Source of the DNA: Branchipolynoe longqiensis
Lineage: Eukaryota; Annelida; Polychaeta; Phyllodocida; Polynoidae
NCBI GenBank assembly: GCA_030323885.1
Contig: CM059193.1
Location: 79,139,447-79,203,446 of the forward strand
Reading direction: 5' to 3'
Length of the DNA stretch: 64,000 bases
The notes below the pieces were generated by a model. The model saw nothing but the letters and a program-made list of their open reading frames with translations, had not been told where the DNA came from and searched no databases. Made by a program: the position numbers and the translations under genes. Shown one piece after another: positions 20,721 through 31,448 of this stretch (positions are counted from its first letter, which is position 1; every line of letters starts with the position of its first letter).

Positions 20721-21536
20721 ACGCGATAAATGGTTTATCAAAATAATTGAAGAGTTCAGGCGCAAAACCACATAAACGCCAATCCAAAAATGGAGAGAAA
20801 CATTGGAATCAAACTTTCAAAAAGTTTATATTTTGTTAACCGTCGGGCTATTCCACCCCCGCTTAAGGCGAGCCTTCGTGTTAATTTATGTAATTATTTC
20901 CTTGTGAATTTCCTGGGCCTGCCACGGGCCGCTGCAGCCTCTCGTCCCGTCTGCAGGTAGTCCGTCTCCGTCGGTGTCCGACCCGTACTAAAGGCGGCCA
21001 GCCAGAGTTTCGTCTAAATACTGGATTTTACCTTCACGCGCATTTATCGGCCTAAAGTATATATATTAGGATATTTCAACTAACTGGCTGTCCCCTTGCA
21101 GTTCGGGGTATATTAATGTTACTAAATTAATCCAGAACTAAGCAGTCAAGCTAGTGTTGCTGCTGCTGTCACGGTTAATCCGCCTAAGTGCATGTCGTTA
21201 TTTTAGCCAAAAGTAACACTGCGTTAATTCTGTTAATATGTCTGTTATTATATTCCCGCAGATGGGTTAACTAACTGCATAAGGCTTATTTAGGCAAAAG
21301 GCCCTTAATTACATGTAAAGCAATCGAATATCAGGTTTTCCATAGTGGTTAATCTACAATAAGACTGGAGGATAGTAAAGAATGCAAGGAACGTTCCAAT
21401 TCACCTTTACAAGAGCTCATGACTTTATTCTTAACAAAACTAACAAGATGGCGTAGTAGCAGGTTATGTTATTATAGATAAATCCCCTCCCATGGTTATT
21501 TATGTTAAATAAGTTTAGAATTTCAATAAATAAGGC
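20721..21536. other. No recognisable feature
   Basis: Over 800 bases without window-internal repeats or a coding signal. GC content rises near 20920-21000 (GTCCGTCTCCGTCGGTGTCCG). This is among the few stretches that could be unique host sequence. Confidence 0.35.
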
Positions 21537-21770
21537 CTAAATCTCGGCTAAAACATCGGAGCATGCAGAAACACGTCCGACGGGTCTGGGTCTGAACACC
21601 CCACCTTCTCCCGTTGCTAGGATAGTCGCAATTGATGTATCCAAGCAACGCTTTACGGCCGAGAACCCGCGGCCGCGCAAATGGTGGCGATTTGCGCGCC
21701 AGTGGAACCGAGTAGCCCGCATCTACAAATGCGAGTCACTCGGCACCAGCGCGCAAATGCCCAAGGCAAG
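21537..21770. other. CpG-rich patch with an 8-bp hairpin
   Basis: CpG dinucleotides are dense against AT-rich flanks. A hairpin GCGCAAAT-(7)-ATTTGCGC lies at 21675-21697. A 61-codon minus-strand frame spans it without domain resemblance. It could be a promoter or first-exon CpG island, or part of an unrecognised GC-rich MITE. Confidence 0.35.
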
Positions 21771-21947
21771 CAGTCTCATTTTTATATTCCTACTGTTTTG
21801 TTTATTGCTCCATAACCATGTGATCATATGAAAAGTGGAATTAGTGAGCTTTAACATTATTTTCAGGTGAGAATCTTTGATTTAGACTCAATTTTTGGAT
21901 CTGCGTTTACGTAGTTTTGCTCCTGAACTCTATAGACATATGAGACT

Positions 21948-22199
21948 GTCTTAAAAGGTGCTAAGCAATATGGGACAAAACTTTGTCCATAGTGATGATC
22001 AACACACTATCTACTCATGCATTTGCTCAGAATAGACTGATTTATTTTTCATATGGTGTTTCATAATCCCAATAGAATACATATTGATTTGAAGCAAATT
22101 TCCTTGTGTTTTCAGTGTAACCATTTCTGTGCTGTTTTGTGTCAATCGTTACTATGGACAAAAAAATGAAGAGTTAGCACCTTTTAAGACAGGCTCATA
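21948..22199. mobile_element. Small MITE, GAGACTGTCTTAAAAGGTGC termini
   Basis: The left end ATGAGACTGTCTTAAAAGGT and the inverse of the right end ATGAGCCTGTCTTAAAAGGT match for ~25 bases. A second paired motif TTTGTCCATAGT lies inside both ends. It is about 250 bases long and noncoding. Flanking ATAT occurs on both sides. Confidence 0.7.
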
Positions 22200-22480
22200 T
22201 ACCCCTGGAAACTTACCGACAACATATTAAGCCAATCAAAGGCCCATTAGCAGAATGAGTGGTTATACTGAAGCGAGGAAGTCTGCGTTATAATATCCTA
22301 GACATAGCCTTGTTTTATGCTACTTTTCAATTCTGCAAATTGCTAAGATCCTCGATGAAAGAAATCTGCGATTTGTATAGTCATGAGTCACCCACATGCA
22401 AACCATCAATACTTTATAGACCACCACCCTTCTAATTCTACACAATCGCCTATTTCCCTTCGAGGTACCCTTCCCCTCCT
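22200..22480. other. No recognisable feature
   Basis: Unassigned sequence between the small MITE and the C-rich stretch. Confidence 0.35.
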
Positions 22481-22740
22481 CCCCTCCACCACCCCCCCCC
22501 CCGCTCCCACAAACACACCATACACACATACACACATGCACATCGCATACACCTCAGGCTTCGGACGAAAAGTTAATTGAGGCTGTGACATTTGACACTG
22601 AAGCTGCCATTTTTAACGATCGGCAGTTAGATGCAAGGAACAGGGCAAGCGACCGGTGATCTTTTGGTGGATAATAAGGTTCCCCCCCCCCCACCCCAAC
22701 CCCCCCCCCCCCCCCCCCCCCCCCACCCCACCACCCCATA
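22481..22740. repeat. C-rich low complexity including a long poly-C run
   Basis: Short C runs and a CACA stretch occur at 22481-22550. A run of ~55 almost uninterrupted C with a few A lies at 22682-22736. Confidence 0.85.
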
Positions 22741-22904
22741 CATGGTCAAAAATGGACTTCCTATGTCTCTGAGAATAGCGAATAAACTTTAGCTGAGTCG
22801 TGATATTTTTAGCAACATGAATGCATCAAAGCAGGAAGTGAATTTTGTAGGAAATGAGGTGTTTTTGATTGCGTGAAAGATTGGTTTGATTGATTAGTTG
22901 ATTG

Positions 22905-23152
22905 ATTGAATAATTGGTTGGTTAATTGGTTGATTTTGTTGGTACATCAGTTGTTTAAGCAGGGGAAATTTCCGTCGCAGATGACTGGTCCTCCTCATTC
23001 CACTGCTCCTGTGCCCTATCCTAGTAATGCCGAGAATCTGGCTAGGAAGCTACAAGTATCAATTTTTAAGTCATTGGTTTGACTCGACCAGGATTCGAAC
23101 CCACGATCTACCAACATGGGAGACGGGCGCTCTAACTCATTCGGCCATCCCG
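22905..23152 (-). mobile_element. SINE-A subfamily with the alternative tail
   Basis: The head (GATTCGAACCCACGATCTACC, CTCATTCGGCCATCCCGCC) and body start are SINE-A. The tail is the alternative one (GGTACATCAGTTGTTTAAGC, GGGAAATTTCCGTCGCAG, CCTCCTCATTCCACTGCTCC), as at 14470-14725. Confidence 0.8.
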
Positions 23153-23217
23153 CCTGATTGAAGGGTAGATTGGTCGCATAATTTGTTCATTGATTGGATC
23201 GTGATCAGCAAAGGAGG

Positions 23218-23495
23218 TTTGTTTATTTGGGTTTCATGTCCTAGCAACAATTAAGGTTATATCAGGATGGGTCTTACTTGTGATAGTACGCCATAGCGCG
23301 GCCCCACTGGGGAACCGGGTCGCTGGCACCAGGATGAGATATCCCATCCAGCCACATTATCCTAACACTGAGCCAACCAATTCTTGTCCTATCTTAGTAA
23401 TGACGAGCACTAGCCTATACAGGGGGAACTATTACATATGTAAGTTATTATTTTTACATACCCATGTTTCGAACCCATGTCAGTCAGTCATATTC
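23218..23495 (-). mobile_element. SINE-A copy, degenerate
   Basis: The tail (GGGTTTCATGTCCTAGCAAC) and body (CACATTATCCTAACACTGAGC, TAATGACGAGCACTAG) are clear. The tRNA-like head is decayed (TTTCGAACCCATG at about 23467). Confidence 0.7.
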
Positions 23496-23904
23496 CAAAT
23501 TAGTTACAATATTGTATGCACCTTTTATATGCATTCATATTACATTAAACTACCATCATTCTCCATTAATTCTATTTTCTAATTTCGTGAAGCCACCTGA
23601 CATTTTGCTTCAGACGCTCGCCATATTGGAACATCCATGAACTCATTGTGAATAAAAGAGGCCGGAAACGAGGCCTGTCGCTGGGTGGGCCGTGCGATTA
23701 ACCAGCGAATAAAGTCAGTCGCCAGGAGAAGGTCATTTCTCTCATTGTCGTCTGCTGCGGCGAAATGTCTTCCGTTGCTCACAAAGAAAACCACTGCATT
23801 TATTAATTGAGTATATATTCCGCAAGTTATGAATGTTGTATGTTGCCAGGACCGTTCCCGACGTACACTGCCCGATAATTTGTTGCGTTGTCCTGTTGAG
23901 CATC
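23496..23904. other. No recognisable feature
   Basis: Unassigned sequence between the degenerate SINE-A copy and the 82-bp array. Confidence 0.35.
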
Positions 23905-25085
23905 ATTGCTATTTCAGGAATAGATCTATACATGTATCATTGATAGCACTATTGCTATATCAGGAATATACATAATGTATCATGAATAGAATGATACTAT
24001 TTCAGGAATATACATGTATCATTGATAGCACCATTGCTATTTCAGGAATATACATAATGCATCATGAATAGAATGATGCTATTTCAGGAATACACATGTA
24101 TCATTGATAGCACCATTGCTATTTCAGGAATATACATAATGTATCACTAATAGAATGATACTATTTCAGGAATACGCATGTATCATTGATAGCACCATTG
24201 CTATTTCAGGAATATACATAATGTATCACTAATAGAATGATACTATTGCAGAAATACGCATTTATCATTGATAGCACCATTGCTATTTCAGGAATATACA
24301 TAATGCATCATGAATAGAATGATACTATTTCAGGAATATACATGTATCATTGAGAGCACCATTGCTATTTCAGGAATATACATAATGTATCACTAATAGA
24401 ATGATACTCTTTCAGGAATATACATGCATCATTGTTAGTATCATTGCTATTTCAGGAATAGATCTATACATGTATCATTGATATCACCATTGCTATTTCA
24501 GGAATATACATAATGTATCACGAATAGAATGATGCTATTTCAGGAATATACATGTATCATTGATAGCACTATTGCTATTTCAGGAATATACATAATGTAT
24601 CACTAATAGAATGGTACTATTTCAGGAATATACATGTATCATTGATATCACCATTGCTATTTCAGGAATATACATAATGTATCATGAATAGGATGATACT
24701 ATTTCAGGAATATACATGTATCATTGATAGCACTATTGCTATTTCAGGAATATACATAATGTATCACTAATAGAATGATACTATTTCAGGAATATACATG
24801 TATCATTGATATCACCATTGCTATTTCAGGAATATAATAATGTATCACTAATATAATGATACTATTTCAGGAATATACATGTATCATTGATAGCACTATT
24901 GCTATTTAAGGAATGTACATAATGTATCACTAATAGAATGATGCTATTTCAGGAATATACATGTATCATTGATAGCACCATTGCTATTTCAGGAATATCT
25001 ATAATGTATCACTAATAGAATGATACTATTTCAGGAATATACATGTATCATTGATAGCACCATTGCTATTTAAGGAATGTATACA
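23905..25085. repeat. Minisatellite, ~82-bp unit made of two ~41-bp halves
   Basis: About 14 units of CATTGCTATTTCAGGAATAT / ACATAATGTATCACTAATAG / AATGATACTATTTCAGGAAT / ATACATGTATCATTGATAGC. The two halves share ATTTCAGGAATATACAT..TGTATCA, so the unit is itself a diverged dimer. Unit variants such as TCACTAATAG versus TCATGAATAG alternate along the array. Confidence 0.9.
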
Positions 25086-25529
25086 ACCAACATGATACTC
25101 ATTATTATATTTTGAACAAAATTAATTCAAATAAACTACACCAATTAAAATATTTAATGAAAATAAAAGTGGTCAATATGACAGAAATGATTCCCCGACT
25201 TCCTAACCCGAGATTGTAGTGCAAGATTCACCCGCCGAGTGGCGCCAGGTGTAAGAGGGTCTGAATATCAGTCTGGGTATGGACATTAGTGAACTGAGAA
25301 TATATTAATATGTGTGGAATTGTCCGTCAGTTAATTGTCTTGACACCCTCTAATTGATTCCCCGATGATGATATAGGTGGTATCCTGATGCATATTAATA
25401 ATAACGACACGATGCTGATAACAGTGTGGGGAGGGGGCTGGTGTCTCAGGTCATTCGTCCCTGTCAATGTTGTATACAGTTGGTATAGTCCGATAGTTTT
25501 GAGTTGTGTGCCTTACCTTTTGCTTAGAA
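25086..25529. other. No recognisable feature
   Basis: Unassigned AT-rich sequence. A 110-codon frame starting at 25388 runs into SINE-B and is not a gene. Confidence 0.4.
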
Positions 25530-25998
25530 TTAGATATGTAGTGGTCTGCACTGACATCCCAGGCAAGGAGCCACATAGACAGGTGGGCGTGGAGAGGTTG
25601 ATGGTAGTAGGGAGCCTATGTGGTGTAATGGTTTGTACATTAGCCCGGAATGCAAGAGTTGAAGGTTTGATTCCTGCTCTAGGCACAATTTTCTTAACCC
25701 GCACGACACTGGTGCGATGACTAGGATCTTGTACAAGCTCTGCGCTGTATGGTTGTTGAACCTACCCTGTGTCTGTATATGTAAGTGCATTGCCTGTATG
25801 AATGTAATGGCAAGCATTAAGCGACTTATGGATGTAAACAATTTAAAAGATTTACAATTCCAGGGAGACAAGTGTAGTGGTCTGCACTGACCTCTCAGGC
25901 AAGGAGCCACATAGACAAGTTGATGGGGATAGGTTGATGACACCCGGGAGCTTAGGTGGTGAAATGGTTATCACACTAGCCCGGAATGCAAGAGATGC
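25530..25998 (+). mobile_element. SINE-B, tandem: one full unit plus a partial second
   Basis: SINE-B begins GTAGTGGTCTGCACTGAC, passes GGAGCCACATAGACAGGTGG and reaches a tRNA-like part (GGTGTAATGGTT A-box-like, GGTTTGATTCCTGCTCTAGG B-box-like). It then runs through TGTACAAGCTCTGCGCTGTA and GTTGAACCTACCCTGTGT to about 25868. A second unit restarts in register (TGTAGTGGTCTGCACTGACC) and breaks off after GGAATGCAAGAG, where a SINE-A tail is joined. Unit length is ~337 bases. Confidence 0.75.
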
Positions 25999-25999
25999 T

Positions 26000-26099
26000 A
26001 TAAAGTCGTCAGGAGTGCGCACTGTCACAAGTCGGTACCCATCCTGTTATTACCTTAGATGTTGCCAGGACGCAAAACTCCAACAACCAACCAACCATT
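26000..26099 (+). mobile_element. SINE-A 3' fragment
   Basis: From TAAAGTCGTCAGGAGTGCGC to AACAACCAACCAACC, fused directly to the truncated SINE-B unit. The join probably reflects insertion plus deletion or recombination. Confidence 0.75.
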
Positions 26100-26614
26100 A
26101 ATTTAAAATAGGGCAAACAGCTGCAGTATAAATGTGGGCAGCATGCTTCACCATAGCAACTCTAAAGTCGGTTTATGTATGTTGGCATAACGCCAGCAAG
26201 ATTAAATCCAACACAATTTGATGGGGAGTAGTGTTTTCTGTTTTTTTCTACTGACTCTTTTTGTTTGCGGTGGGCCGGGCTGAAAAATATATTGCATGTA
26301 TTTGTACACTGTGTTGATCGTAATCACTTGTTGATTACTTTGGAGGGGATTGTTTGGAGTTTTGTTGAATCTCTTTTTATATGTTTTAATAAAGCTGGCT
26401 GATGTAATGAGTAAACGCGACAAATTGAGATATCATACAATGCTGATCTGGTTGCTGTGGTTCTATTTAAATAGTTGCTAAAGCTGGATAATGGCCCACT
26501 TATCCTCGTCAATTAATCTCTTTTATCGCCAGATGGCTCCCATTGCAATACTATTGAAATGTCATCAGCAACGGGGATTGGCTATCGGGAACGCTGGTTT
26601 GCTGGTTGCTGGAG
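26100..26614. other. No recognisable feature
   Basis: Unassigned sequence preceding the 78-bp array. Frames are short. Confidence 0.4.
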
Positions 26615-27545
26615 CTTTACGTGGGAAGACCTTGTTAAATATGTAGCTCTGTCTAGTTTGATACCAATCTGCAATAGGTGTGTCATGTGGCTCTAACAAT
26701 GGAAAGACCTTGTTAAATAAGCATCTTTTTCTAGTTTGATACCAATCTGCAATAGGTGTGTCATGTGACTCTAACAATGGAAAGACCTTGTTAAATATGC
26801 AGCTTTGTCTAGTTTGATACCAATCTGCAATAGGTGTGTCATGTGACTCTAACAATGGAAAGACCTTGTTAAATATGCAGCTTTGTCTAGTTTGATACCA
26901 ATCTGCAATAGGTGTGTCATGTGACTCTAACAATGGAAAGACCTTGTTAAATATGCAGCTTTGTCTAGTTTGATACCAATCTGCAATAGGTGTGTAATGT
27001 GACTCTAACAATGGAAAGACCTTGTTAAATATGCAGCTTTGTCTAGTTTGATACCAATCTGCAATAGGTGTGTAATGTGACTCTAACAATGGAAAGACCT
27101 TGTTAAATATGCAGCTTTGTCTAGTTTGATACCAATCTGCAATAGGTGTGTAATGTGACTCTAACAATGGAAAGACCTTGTTAAATATGCAGCTTTGTCT
27201 AGTTTGATACCAATCTGCAATAGGTGTGTCATGTGACTCTAACAATGGAAAGACCTTGTTAAATATGCAGCTTTGTCTAGTTTGATACCAATCTGCAATA
27301 GGTGTGTCATGTGACTCTAACAATGAAAAGACCTTGTTAAATACGCAGTTTGTCTAGTTTGATACCAATCTGCCATAGGTGTGTCATGTGACTCTAACAA
27401 TGGAATGACCTTGTTAAATATGCAGATTTGTCTAGTTTGATACCAATCTACAATAGGTGTGTCATGTGACTCTAACAATGGAAATACCTTGTTAAATAAG
27501 CAGCTTTGTCTAGTTTGATACCAATCTGCAATAGGTTTATCCTGT
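26615..27545. repeat. Minisatellite, 78-bp unit, ~12 copies
   Basis: The unit contains GGAAAGACCTTGTTAAATAT, GCAGCTTTGTCTAGTTTGAT and ACCAATCTGCAATAGGTGTG. Central copies are nearly identical, edge copies diverge. Since 78 is 26 codons, the minus strand stays open for 252 codons with a 26-residue repeat (LLESHDTPIADWYQTRQSCI...). A 2-base loss near 27345 shifts the frame. Substitutions between copies (D/Y, C/Y) show no protein-level constraint, so it is treated as noncoding. Confidence 0.9.
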
Positions 27546-27906
27546 GAAATACAGCCATCTTCGTTGATTACACCCATCTAGGGCTTGAATGTGCATTCCA
27601 CAGATACTGCTCCCGCGTACCCCAGGGAACTCTGGGTAAAATGTCCACTTCCGCTCACCCCCCCCCCCTCCCAGTCAGCTACGTGGCTAGAAAGCAAACG
27701 TTAATCCACTAGCAACACTCGGGTAGTGTCAATCGGAGGAATTACGCAGCTCAGCTGAGCTTTGCAGTGTCGTCTGCTTTTACCAAATGTTGTCTGCTTT
27801 TACCAAATGTCGTCTGCTGCTACAAAAAAGAATTGTTCACTGAATGAAGTAGAACAGCTCATGACTGGAAGAACAGTATCTCAGCGCTGATAAAAAGTAT
27901 TAATAA
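27546..27906. other. No gene; poly-C run and a short tandem TGTCGTCTGCTTTTACCAAA
   Basis: A C run is at 27658-27670. Three partial copies of TGTCGTCTGCTTTTACC lie at 27768-27820. Nothing else is recognised. Confidence 0.4.
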
Positions 27907-28255
27907 AGTTGCATAGTTCGATCGTTTTGAATTTCTGTCATTTTTCTCAGATGAATATATTAAATTGATTGTTATAATCTACCTTACTTTAGTTTGAATT
28001 AACATTTATTTTAGATGGCTAATTTTTGAGGTATTTGAAGTGCAAACATATGAAATTCATTTTGCAAGTGTGCCAAAACTGTGACACCATAGGCTTCAGC
28101 AGTCACAGGTCCTATCAAATTGACCCAATATCCTATTGTATGTAGCACCAAAATTAAGTGCTGAATACGTGCATCAGTGTCTAAGTTAGATATATAGAAT
28201 CAAATCTAGACTGTTTTGGCTTTGAAAATGTTATGCTTCATCGGACTATGCAGCT
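27907..28255. mobile_element. TTAA-type MITE
   Basis: The left end AGTTGCATAGTTCGATCG and the inverse of the right end AGCTGCATAGTCCGATGA match. TTAA follows on the right and ATAA stands on the left. The interior shares CTAAGTTAGATATATAGA and TTATAATCTACCTTACTTTA with the other copies. Confidence 0.7.
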
Positions 28256-28439
28256 TTAATCAATGATTTTAACCAAATAATAATGTGCCTCGACATGTTA
28301 TGGCTTTGTCCAACCAGATTGAACAAGTTCTCGTGATTAAGCGTGTGAATTAAAGGTTCCGTGTAGGTTACTTACCGCGAACCTGAACGTCAAGAGCCCT
28401 ATTATTTTAATTGTGGAGAACATGCATTCATGTAGCTGG

Positions 28440-29112
28440 TGACACGTGCATTCTGACATGCCTCTTTCTGGGTGGGCAGCTGTGGTAGCACGTCCACCCC
28501 CACATCATTTACGGCTCTCGTTTGCCGTATTCATTGTTTCCTTCTCTGCCCCTGTATCAGCCTGGAGTTGATGAGATCCCACTCCATCTCCCCATCAACT
28601 AATTTCACCTGATCCCGGTTTACCACCCTCTTACAGTTCCCAGGACCCACCACAGTAATTAGAGCCCCCCTGACTTAGGCAAGAAGGAACCCAGGGTCAA
28701 AATACCTGTCCAATGGATCTGTCTCATTAACCAACAGCAAGACAGCATCTCCTACAACCAGCTGCACAGCAGTAGCCCTGCTAATTGCCCTGGCTGTATT
28801 GTACTGCCTACTGATGGCCCTGTTTCTCCTGCTTCCTGCATTGAGTCTGCTAGTTCATCGATCCGCCTGGCTGCATTCAATGATATCTCACCAGTCTGCC
28901 TGTATAGCAGCTGGGACTGTGGCTTATTTGGGTGCCTGCCAAACTGTAAATAAAAAGGTGAAAACCCTGTGGGACCCAGGCAAGTACATCTGTATGCCAA
29001 CAGTGCATCCCCCAGATATTCCTCCCATTCAGCCGCCCTTGAGTTTACTACTTTGGTCAGCATGGATTTGAGTGTTCTGTGGATTCGCTCAATTTTGCTG
29101 GGACTTCTATAT
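28440..29112 (-). pseudogene. Ty3/gypsy integrase C-terminal remnant (second gypsy family)
   Basis: Read on the minus strand from about 29100: KIERIHRTLKSML, NSRAAEWEEYLGDALLAYR and TGFSPFYLQFGRHPNKPQ. These are the end of the integrase core and the adjacent GPF/Y-like region of gypsy elements. A frameshift near 28790 is followed by VGDAVLLLVNETDPLDRYFD and VVGPGNCKRVVNRDQVKLV, the usual C-terminal segment. The protein differs from the gypsy copy at 8.3-11.2 kb, so it is another family. It is truncated upstream at the retroelement insertion near 29115-29143. Confidence 0.8.
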
Positions 29113-29142
29113 TTTTGTTTGTTTTTGTGTGTGTGTCATTAT

Positions 29143-29563
29143 ATCATCATCATCATCATCATGCTGTCGGTCGCGATGCGACAAAGACTGCTTTCATTAC
29201 TTGACTGCCGCTCTCCTTTGTGCGGTTGTACATTTCATGAAAGCTGCCTGCAAAAGTGTTGAAGTGCTGCTGGCTTTTGCAAGTTACCAGCGGCACTCTC
29301 TCGGGGAGCAAATAGAAGTTTCACACCGGCAAGAACATGTCAAGACAGGCGCAAAACTATTTGTCCCTGCAGTGGCTGGTCGGGAGATGTTGGGAGTTCC
29401 ATACATCAACCGCCCTTAATGCTGCCACAGTGACATGGTTTTCTGTTTAGGGTTTGCTCCCTTAGCCTTCGGTTCTGTCAAGAACCTGTACCACAAGGCA
29501 GTGGTTTACAACTTTGCAGGGCAGGGGCGTTAAACTCCCTGAGGTATTGCAATACCTGCATAC
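29143..29563 (-). mobile_element. Chimeric retroelement: 340-base head fused to a LINE-alpha 3' tail
   Basis: On the minus strand the order is head (starts TGCAGGTATTGCAATACC, contains GGTTCTTGACAGAACC, ends GCAGCTTTCATGAAATG), a short filler, then only the last ~80 bases of LINE-alpha (GGAGAGCGGCAGTCAAG, GTCGCATCGCGACCGACAGC) and an (ATG)n tail. The same head is joined to different lengths of LINE-alpha at 46489-46915 and 55653-56880. A plus-strand frame over the head is not constrained between copies. Confidence 0.8.
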
Positions 29564-29957
29564 CACCTAGGTTCCCTGATATCAACACACTACCCATGCC
29601 CACCTGTCTATGTGGTTACTTGCCTGAAAGGTCAGCGCAGACCACTACACTCGTCCCCCTGGAATAGTAAGTCTTTTAATGCTTACAATTACATACATAC
29701 AGGCAATGCACTAACACATACACAGGGTAGGTTCAACAACTATACAGTGCATAGCTTGTACAGGATCCTGGTCACGGCAACCAGTGTCATGGGGGTGATG
29801 AAAATGGGACACATTGCGCCTAGAGCGGGACCCGAACCCACATCTCCTTGCATTCCAGGCCAGTGTGCCAACCATTACACCACCTAGGCTCCTTGATATC
29901 AACACACTACCCATGCCCACCTGTCTATGTGGTTAATTGCCTGAGAGGTCAGCGCCT
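29564..29957 (-). mobile_element. SINE-B, tandem dimer interrupted by the chimeric element
   Basis: Reading the minus strand from 29957: the leading segment, a tRNA-like part (GTGTAATGGTTGGCACACTG, GGGTTCGGGTCCCGCTCTAG), a body to about 29665, then a second leading segment (TGTAGTGGTCTGCGCTGACC) running into AACCTAGGTGGT, where the chimeric element follows. The arrangement parallels the SINE-B at 25530-25998. Confidence 0.75.
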
Positions 29958-30044
29958 TAGGGAACATAATTTTGTCAACACGCTATTTTCAATATATAGC
30001 AGAGAGATATTTTCAATATATGGTGGAAAGTTATGTTCAAAATA

Positions 30045-30180
30045 CAGTAAAGCCTCTCTAAATCGACTGACCATGGGACCGACTTTAAATGGTCCATTTA
30101 GGGAGATGGTCGGCTTAGGAAGTTATTATTTATCAGCACAATAGTATTGTATGGGCAATCATTTAGGACCCAAATAAAGT
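30045..30180 (+). mobile_element. Pogo-like MITE, left part
   Basis: It starts CAGTAAAGCCTCTCTAAATC after a TA and continues GGTCCATTTAGGGAGATGGT and GACCCAAATAAAGTGATC. The right terminus is missing. Complete copies are at 56964-57141 and 58962-59148. Confidence 0.7.
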
Positions 30181-30204
30181 GATCAGTTATATATATGCAT
30201 GATT

Positions 30205-30440
30205 ATCGTGTATAGGAGGATTATTGCCACAACATTGTGTACGGATCTGCATTACAGGGACATTGTGTGGTGCTTCCACCATCAGGTGATCATTTTCACA
30301 AACATTGTGTGCTGATATACATTTACACGGACATTTTGTGGATTTCCAGCACCAAGTGAGTATTTTCACAAACATTGTATGCTGAAAGGCACGACACGGA
30401 CATTGTGTGGTGTTCTCCCTCCGGAAAGTGATTATTTTTC
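30205..30440. repeat. Short tandem repeat, ~72-bp unit
   Basis: Three to four diverged units carry CACAACATTGTGTxCxGAT, GGACATTGTGTGGTG and CCACCATCAGGTGATCATTT. Confidence 0.7.
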
Positions 30441-31130
30441 AAATATTTAGTTTTTGCCCGTCCTGGAAGCTAAGGCGTGTTTTTAGACCTAAACCGAGTT
30501 TTTATCGCTTCGGGAAGCTCCGGGGTACAATTAGATTGCATTCAGGAGTTTTCCAGATTGATTGCAGCAATTTTGATTTTTCATCAGGTACCACGTGTTC
30601 GTGGAATAAAGCAGTGTTGGGGCTGATAATAGGATTTGCCCAGTCTCACTATTAACATAGTCTCGGTCGCTATGTGTTATCACATTTCCACATAGGTGCT
30701 TATGTCACAAAGCGAGTGGGGCACCATTGCTTCTCTGTTACATAATCCTGGTCCCAACTCCATTGCCCGAGAATAATAATGTTCTTTGCCGATATATAAA
30801 TCCGAACCGAAAATCTGTATATTTTTACACAATGATTTAGGAGTTAATATAGATAGATGTCAGCTTCAAACTTTCTTTGCAAAAGAATATGATTCTTTAC
30901 AGAATTTAACATGGCAAAGTGTGAGCACACAGTACATATCAGACACATAGCTTTCCTAATCCAGCTATAAAATTGTTGATTCACGTTAATCATAATTAAT
31001 CCGATATTACCCGTGCGTCCTCTGACATGTGACTGATTTCTCATTTATTGATTCAGACTTTTAGATCTACCAACGTTGTCATTAATAACCATGACGATTA
31101 TACACAGAAGCACTCTCATTAACACATCTG
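30441..31130. other. No recognisable feature
   Basis: About 700 bases without window-internal repeat or coding signal. Possible unique sequence. Confidence 0.35.
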
Positions 31131-31139
31131 TAAGCTCCG

Positions 31140-31445
31140 TGTGTTACCCCACCACCAGCCACCCCCACCCATCCCCATCTCCACCCACCAGCCACCCCCA
31201 CCTCCACCCACCAACCACCCCCACCTCCACCCACATCCACCCCGGCCCACCACCACACACACCCACCCCATCCCCACCAGCCACCCCTACCCAACCACCC
31301 CATAACTACCAGTCACCACCACACCACCCACTCCCGCCACCCACCCGACCACACCCACCTCCCACATCCACACCAACCGCCCCCACCCCCACTCTCACCC
31401 ACCAGCCACCCACACCCACCCACACCAACCCACCCCATCCCCATC
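31140..31445. repeat. CCACCC/CA-rich low-complexity tract
   Basis: About 300 bases of C/A repeats (CACCCCCACCTCCACCCACC) on the plus strand. The 137-codon Pro/Thr/His frame across it is compositional. Confidence 0.9.
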
Positions 31446-31448
31446 CTC

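Noticed and set aside
26565..27323. 252-codon frame with a 26-residue repeat as a possible repeat protein
   Set aside because: The period is a multiple of three, so openness is expected. Unit differences change residues freely, a frameshift occurs in an edge unit, and there are no promoter or splice signals.
29072..29419. Frame conserved between the heads at 29143-29563 and 46489-46915
   Set aside because: It is antisense to the retroelement, and nearly all differences between copies alter the residue (R/Q, R/W, G/E, G/C), which argues against protein constraint.
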